This document shows, piece after piece, positions 58,760-64,000 of a stretch of DNA of 64,000 bases. The notes under the pieces are model-generated. The model saw only the letters and a program-made list of their open reading frames with translations. It made no database searches and had not been told where the DNA came from. The position numbers and the translations under genes were made by a program. Source of the DNA: Prosapia bicincta (taxonomy: Eukaryota; Arthropoda; Insecta; Hemiptera; Cercopidae); contig JBAIZL010000006.1 in the NCBI GenBank assembly GCA_036971475.1, positions 64,203,398-64,267,397 on the forward strand, given 5' to 3'. Position 1 is the stretch's first letter, and each line of letters opens with the position of its first letter.

Positions 58760-59455
58760 GTACTGTGGAGACCTCACCTCGATTCCAACGTTGCATCACT
58801 TCTTACCTAGGGTAAGTGCGTAGTTAAGGAATATGAACAATTTATAATTTATTTGTATTAAATTCAGTGTCGTTGCGTTTTTATTGTTAAATGACTCGGT
58901 TTTGCTCAGAACTGTGCTTAAACTTGCTATGTTAAATATTAACGTAAATTACGCAATCCAGAGTAACCTTGTTAACAATAGGGTTTACCGCACCTCGTGG
59001 TTTTAATTCTAACTTTTTGATCTGCGGATTAAACATTGGTCCCCACTGGGCCGGATTATTTGAATTATTTCAGTGACCTAGGGTTTTTCTTTAAATTTCC
59101 CGATAATTGTATTAGTGACCACGTGGTTCCTTTGTAACCAAATTAAACATTTGTTGAGTTATTTCAGCGATAAAAATTTATAAATTTTTAAAATTTTAAA
59201 GCTGTGACTAACGTAAGCATGTGCTTACCGCGACGTGGAGAAATGTGCGTCACATCGATACAGGAAAATGGTAACGATAATTACCGGTGCCACATTGCGC
59301 AATAAGCCACGTGGCTCATAGTTGCACGATTACGAGCAAGGAAGTGTTTATGCTTGCTACGACTTACAAATTTTATACAGTCCACTTTATTATCGCGTTT
59401 GAACTTATAGTGAGGTTTTTAATTTCAATTGTTTGTGGTTTTGAAATTTATTAAA
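58760..59455 (+). promoter_or_regulatory. BEL/Pao untranslated leader with candidate primer-binding site
   Basis: TGGAGACCTCACCTCGAT at 58766 starts with TGG, as expected for complementarity to a tRNA 3' CCA end; the tRNA is not identified. A strong splice-donor-like GGGTAAGTG occurs at 58809. No start codon before 59456 leads to a long frame. Confidence 0.45.
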
Positions 59456-60896
59456 ATGGAAATTAATACGGAGTATTATTTGTCTAAATTGAGAGATATT
59501 GTAGGCGAGCTGGAACAAGTGAAAAATGTGCTTAACGATAAAGAAATACCAGAAGGCCTCGCACGGGAAATTCGACGAATTCAATCTAATTTTATCGAAA
59601 CTTATGAGATATTAGAGAAAACGTTCGCCAGTCAAGTTGCCGATCTTGCTGAAAATGCCTTTAAAATTAAAAAACAAATTTCAGGACACGTATTTGCCAA
59701 TGTTGGCTAAATATCCGAACATTATTAAGACCGAGGTGAAGTTAACCTCGCAGGTCAACCCCGGCACAAGTTCGCCTCACTTACCTAACCTTACAATGCC
59801 TAGCTTTTCAGGCAATAGTAATGAATGGATTGACTTTATAACAATGTTTGACTCAATGGTGCATTGCAATAGCAATATTAATGCCATACAGAAATTTCAG
59901 TATTTAAAGTCAGCGCTTAAAGGAGACGCTTTAGCCATTGTTACGGGACTTACAATATCTGAGCATAATTATGATATCGCATATCAAGCCTTACGCAATC
60001 GTTATGCTAACCCTCGCCGTTTAGCCGATCATTATTTTCAAATCATTTAAGACTTTAAGCCTATTAAGAACTCGTCTCAGAGTGAACTTAACCGATTTTT
60101 AACCGCACATTCAAATGCTGTGTGCGCACTAAAGGCTGTCCAGTTAGACGACTTAGCGGACTTCTTACTTTTTCAAATGTCTGTTGGTAACTTAGATGCA
60201 CAGACTCGACTTAACTTTGAAACCAGATTGGGAACAAATCAAATGCCCACGTACAGACTTTTAAATGATTTCGTCACTGAGCAGGCTAGGGCAATGGAGT
60301 TGCTCAATCAACCCTCTGCCGCGACTGCAGTTAACTCAAGATTAGGTCAGCAACCTCGAGTGATGGTCTCTGCGTTGAATGACTCAAGTAACAGCGGTGC
60401 CCCTAATTTAAATATTGACCATGTCGAAGCTAACCTCGAAGCTGAACATAGTCCAACGGTCCAGCCGTCGACGTCTTATGTTAGTACGGCTACGTCTCAA
60501 ATGCTACCACGCACTTATGCGCCCAGACCTATGATGCAAAGCCCCATACGGCCGTCTGCAGGAGGGAGACAAGGAAATGTGCCGCCAATTATGAACGCGC
60601 CTAGGCTTTCAGTTTTCCGACATCGGTTGCCACCGCTTCACATGGCTCAAGCCAACATATCAACCACTCATACTGGGAGGTGTTATTATTGCGGCTCAAA
60701 CCATAATGTTTTTAATTGCCAGTCGTTTCTGGAATTAACTGTGTCCGAACGTAAAAGTGCCATTGTAAAATTACGACGTTGTTTTAACTGTCTTGGATCA
60801 CACTTTCAGTCCAAATGTAAATCTATGAAACAGTGTAAACATTGTGGAGAGTCAAACCACACATTGTTACACGACAACTCTCCTGCACAACAATGA
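59456..60896 (+). pseudogene. gag: BEL/Pao gag, one frameshift and one internal stop
   Basis: The start at 59456 lies in AAAATGG; the earlier in-frame ATG at 59429 has a weaker context. An N-terminal helical region is followed by a DUF1759-type capsid region (TMPSFSGNSNEWIDFITMFD, FQYLKSALKGDALAIVTGL, AYQALRNRYANPRRLADHYF) and a Q/P/S-rich linker. Three zinc knuckles follow: CYYCGSNHNVFNC, CFNCLGSHFQSKC and CKHCGESNHTLLH. The frame changes once between about 59637 and 59700, probably in an A-rich stretch, and TAA at 60048-60050 interrupts the capsid region. The last part (60120-60896) is intact and ends at TGA (60894-60896) in the pol frame. Gag would form the particle that packages element RNA. 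Confidence 0.9.
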
Positions 60897-60900
60897 CTAG
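60894..60900 (+). promoter_or_regulatory. Candidate stop-codon readthrough site, TGACTAG
   Basis: Gag and pol lie in the same frame and are separated by this single TGA, followed directly by CTAG. UGA-CUA(G) is a known efficient readthrough context in animal viruses and some cellular genes. Its place, just after the zinc knuckles and before the protease, is where a gag/pol expression switch would be expected. As gag has another in-frame stop, the TGA could also be a decay mutation. Confidence 0.55.
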
Positions 60901-63900
60901 TTTCACCGCGACACCCTCGTTCAACAGCCAGACCCGACCTCGCTACTCAATCGCTACCGCATGCTCTTTCTTGTAATATTGAAGCTTCTCTCGCCCTGTT
61001 AGGCACCGCGCAGGTCATCATTCAGGACCAATTTGGCCGACCGCTTCCATTTAGAGCACTTATAGATCCAGGCAGTCAAATCTCTGTCATAACTAAACAT
61101 GCGAGCACTATGTTGAATTTACCCGCTCGGAAATCAAATCTTTCTTTGATTGGTGTCGCAGCCAAGACAACCCGCATTCATGAGTACGTCACTTTGCTTA
61201 TTTTCTCGAGACATGACCCAGGTGTCATGCTCACCGCAGAAGCCGCTGTGCTTCCCCGCATTACTGACCCGCTTCCATCTACCGCTTTGGCGCCTTGCAT
61301 ACGCGCTCAATATCAGCACTTACCGCTGGCTGACCCTCAGTTCGACACCCCTTCCGGTGTTGACATCATTCTAGGTGCTGACATTTTCACACAGATACTT
61401 GTGAACGGACCTTGTAATATTATCCACGGACAACCCTCGGCACTCAACACCAGGTTAGGTTGGGTCATCATGGGTCCCATACCTTATAGCATGCCCCAGC
61501 AGCCACGTGTATTCATCACTACTCTGAAGTCAATCGATGACAACATTAGACGCTTTTGGGAAGTTGAGGAAGTCGCACCAGCAAATCACCTCAGCCCTGA
61601 AGATCAACTGTGTGAGGAACTGTTCGCAACCACTACTGATCGTGACGCAACGGGAAGATACATCGTAGCACTTCCATTTAAGCCGGAAGCTATCTCGCTT
61701 AAGTCTAACCGTAACACTGTTCTTGCGAGTTATCATGCGTTAGAAAGACGTTTAAGCCGCCAGCCTGAGGTAGCCATACAATATCATCAGTTTATGGCCG
61801 AGTATATCGCTCTCGGGCACATGTACCCTGCCCTCAAGGCTTCTGACTATCTTATTCCGCACCATTGCGTATTTAAGACCACCAGCTCTACTACTAAGCT
61901 TAGAGTGGTATTCAACGCGTCGTCACCCGATTGCCACGCAAACACTCTGAATCAGCAAATGTTATCCGGTCCTAAACTGCAAAAGGACTTGGCTAATTTA
62001 ATCATATCTTTCCGTTTATATACCTACGCTGTCTGCACCGACATCAAGATGATGTACCGTCAAATTTTGGTCCGACCTGAGGATCGTTCTTACCAACACA
62101 TACTTTACCGTGCTTCACCTCAATCTCCGTTAACTGAGTATGAATTTGCTACGGTCACCTATGGCCTAACCCCTTCCGCTTACTTAGCTTTGCGAACGCT
62201 TGAACAACTAGTAAAGGATGAAGGAACCCGCTATCCTACAGCCTCCGAAGCAATCCTTCATCAGACCTACGTAGATGACGTCGTCGCTGGAGCCGACACG
62301 CCCGAGGCCGCTAAGACGCTAATACAAGAACTTATTGACATTTTCGCTCGCGCCGGCCTGGAACTCAGAAAATGGTCGTCGAATGAACCCTCGCTACTCG
62401 CAACGCTACCTTCCTCTCACTTGGAAAATCCGCTGTTGTTTCAGGACGAATCCGCTGCAATTAAAATATTGGGTTTGCAATGGAACCCCTCGTCAGACTC
62501 GTTCTCATATCAAACTCAAACTTTCACGCTGGTGCCTACCAAACGCACCATCTTATCCTACGTCGCTCGCACTTTTGACCCGCTTGGTTTCTTAACGCCT
62601 ATTACCTTTTGGATTAAGGCTTTTCTTAAACGCCTGTGGTTGGAGAAACTGGACTGGGACCAGCCTCTGCCAACCCCTCTACTCGATCAATGGGACAGCT
62701 TCCTTGTCGCTTGTTTGTCCGATATTCAAATTCCTCGCCATGTAGGCACGCGATCAGCCAGTCATCGCATCGTTGGGTTTTGTGATGGTTCCGAGGCAGG
62801 CTATGCTGCTTCTATCTATTTGAGATCTGAGCTTAACGGGTCCGTCAACGTCAGCCTGTTGAAAGCTAAAAGTAAGGTAGCCCCTGTTAAATTACTTACC
62901 ATACCTCGTTTGGAACTTTGCGGCGCAGTACTGCTAGCTAAGTTATACAAATCAATTCAACCAGCTCTTGATTTCATTCCAATCGCTAACACTCTCTTCT
63001 TTACTGATTCTGAGATAGTACTTCATTGGGTTCAGACCCCGCCTCATCAATTGAAAACTTTCGTAGCTAACCGCATCACTGAGATTGTGTCAATCACCTC
63101 CATGGATCATTGGTTTCATGTCTCGACTCTTGATAACCCCGCAGACGTCGCGTCTCGCGGTTGTTTGCCTGATCAACTTGCTACACACCCGCTCTGGTGG
63201 CATGGACCTCCTTGGTTAATACATTGTCCTACCACTTGGAATCTGTCTAGGCCTAAAGGCACTAACCCGGATCAGACGGAAACAAAGGTTGAGGCTAAGG
63301 TTAATTGTACCGCTGTGCAAGAGCCCAACCGTCTTATGGAAATCATTGAACAGCATTCGAGCTTAACTACTCTTCATCATGTCTTCGCGTACGTATTACG
63401 ATTCATCGACCACTGTCGCAACAAGAGCCTGGCGATCGGCCATCATCACAACACACGCTATAAGGCCAAAGCAGCCTCAGTTAAACCTACGCTACGACCG
63501 CTGTCAGTACAGGAGTTGGATAACGCAAAAGCTGTATGCGTTAAGCTGGTACAAACCTCTGGCTTCAGTGAAGCTCTGCAAAAGCTTCAAGCTGGTAAAC
63601 GCGTCAACGACCATTTACGCAACCTAACACCATTCATCGACGCCCATGGTCTACTCAGGGTGGGCGGTAGACTTGATCATTCGTCTCTTAGTTACGATTC
63701 TAAACACCCGCTTCTGTTACCAAAGCGCCATCATTACGTTGACCTCATCTGTGACCATTATCACAAGCTGGCCTTGCATGCCGGACCGCGTACTACTCAA
63801 GCCTTGATCAACAGTGAATTTTGGGTCATAGCTCTGCGATCATTACTTCGCCAACGCATCCATGCGTGCATTCGATGTTTCCGCATGCAAACTAAACCAC

Positions 63901-64000
63901 GCCAGCCCATGATGGCACCTTTGCCCTCATCAAGAGTTACGCCGTCTCCACCTTTCTATAGAGTCGGAGTAGATTTCGCTGGACCTTTTGACACAAAGGC
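60897..64000 (+). CDS. pol: BEL/Pao pol: protease, RT, RNase H, integrase (truncated by window end)
   Basis: The frame has no stop from 60897 to 64000 (over 1000 codons), in the same frame as the end of gag. In order: an aspartic protease with LIDPGSQISVIT (about 61059); reverse transcriptase with KLRVVFNAS, a CTDIKMMYRQI block, TYGLTPSAYLALRTLEQL and catalytic YVDD (62268-62279); the RT-to-RNase-H connection FDPLGFLTPITFW; RNase H starting GFCDGSEAGYAA with FFTDSEIVLHW; and the integrase zinc-binding HHCC region (HKLALHAG, CIRC at 63867). The integrase core opens at RVGVDFAGPF, whose Asp (63972) is the first of the DDE triad. The domain order protease-RT-RNase H-integrase and the DUF1759/DUF1758 layout identify BEL/Pao. 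Codon use is much less AT-biased than the flanks, consistent with a recent arrival. Unlike gag, pol looks intact. Confidence 0.95.

Noticed and set aside
61134..61736. Several 60-75-codon frames in both strands within pol
   Set aside because: All are shadows of the continuous pol frame, which carries the protease and reverse transcriptase motifs.

Overview
The window is eukaryotic and almost certainly arthropod, most likely an insect; the order cannot be told from the sequence. It is strongly AT-rich and intron-rich. Only one host gene could be recognised: three consecutive, phase-compatible minus-strand exons (9674-9808, 5889-6056, 1935-2067) of a PTPN9/Ptpmeg2-type protein tyrosine phosphatase. 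They encode the second half of its CRAL-TRIO (Sec14-like) lipid-binding domain and the start of the linker towards the phosphatase domain. The phosphatase exons would lie left of base 1. I could not find the N-terminal exons; they may lie to the right, inside or beyond the repeat-rich remainder.

The rest is repeats. 1-10 kb: PTPN9 introns holding two hairpin-forming inverted repeats, one with arms of about 740 bp. 10-21 kb: a head-to-head promoter-like palindrome, four copies (with 1-10 kb) of a fold-back family, AT microsatellites and a TA-flanked MITE. 21.4-23.1 kb: a TIR-bounded 1.75-kb element carrying a broken gene resembling DUF7869-type proteins. 25-32 kb: a tRNA-headed SINE-like composite, members of a shared-tail interspersed family, and local duplications. 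34.5-37.3 kb: a 47-bp satellite with higher-order structure plus a degenerate short repeat. 40.2-43.9 kb: a satellite of about 185-189 bp. 44-50 kb: hAT remnants (one with an 8-bp target duplication), tRNA-derived sequences and more shared-tail copies. 50.4-52.2 kb: 55-bp and 82-bp tandem arrays. 55.2-57.5 kb: a pogo/Tigger fragment, then a Tc1/mariner-type element with a palindromic MITE nested in it.

58.2-64 kb is the 5' part of a BEL/Pao LTR retrotransposon: LTR, leader, gag with one frameshift and one internal TAA, then pol (protease, reverse transcriptase, RNase H, start of integrase) open to the window end. Gag and pol share a frame and are separated only by TGA followed by CTAG, which matches a known stop-codon readthrough context.

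The points most worth following up are the TIR element with the DUF7869-like gene, the gag-TGA-CTAG-pol junction, the two palindromes that place promoter-like motifs head to head, and the SINE-like family in which different 5' modules share one 3' tail.
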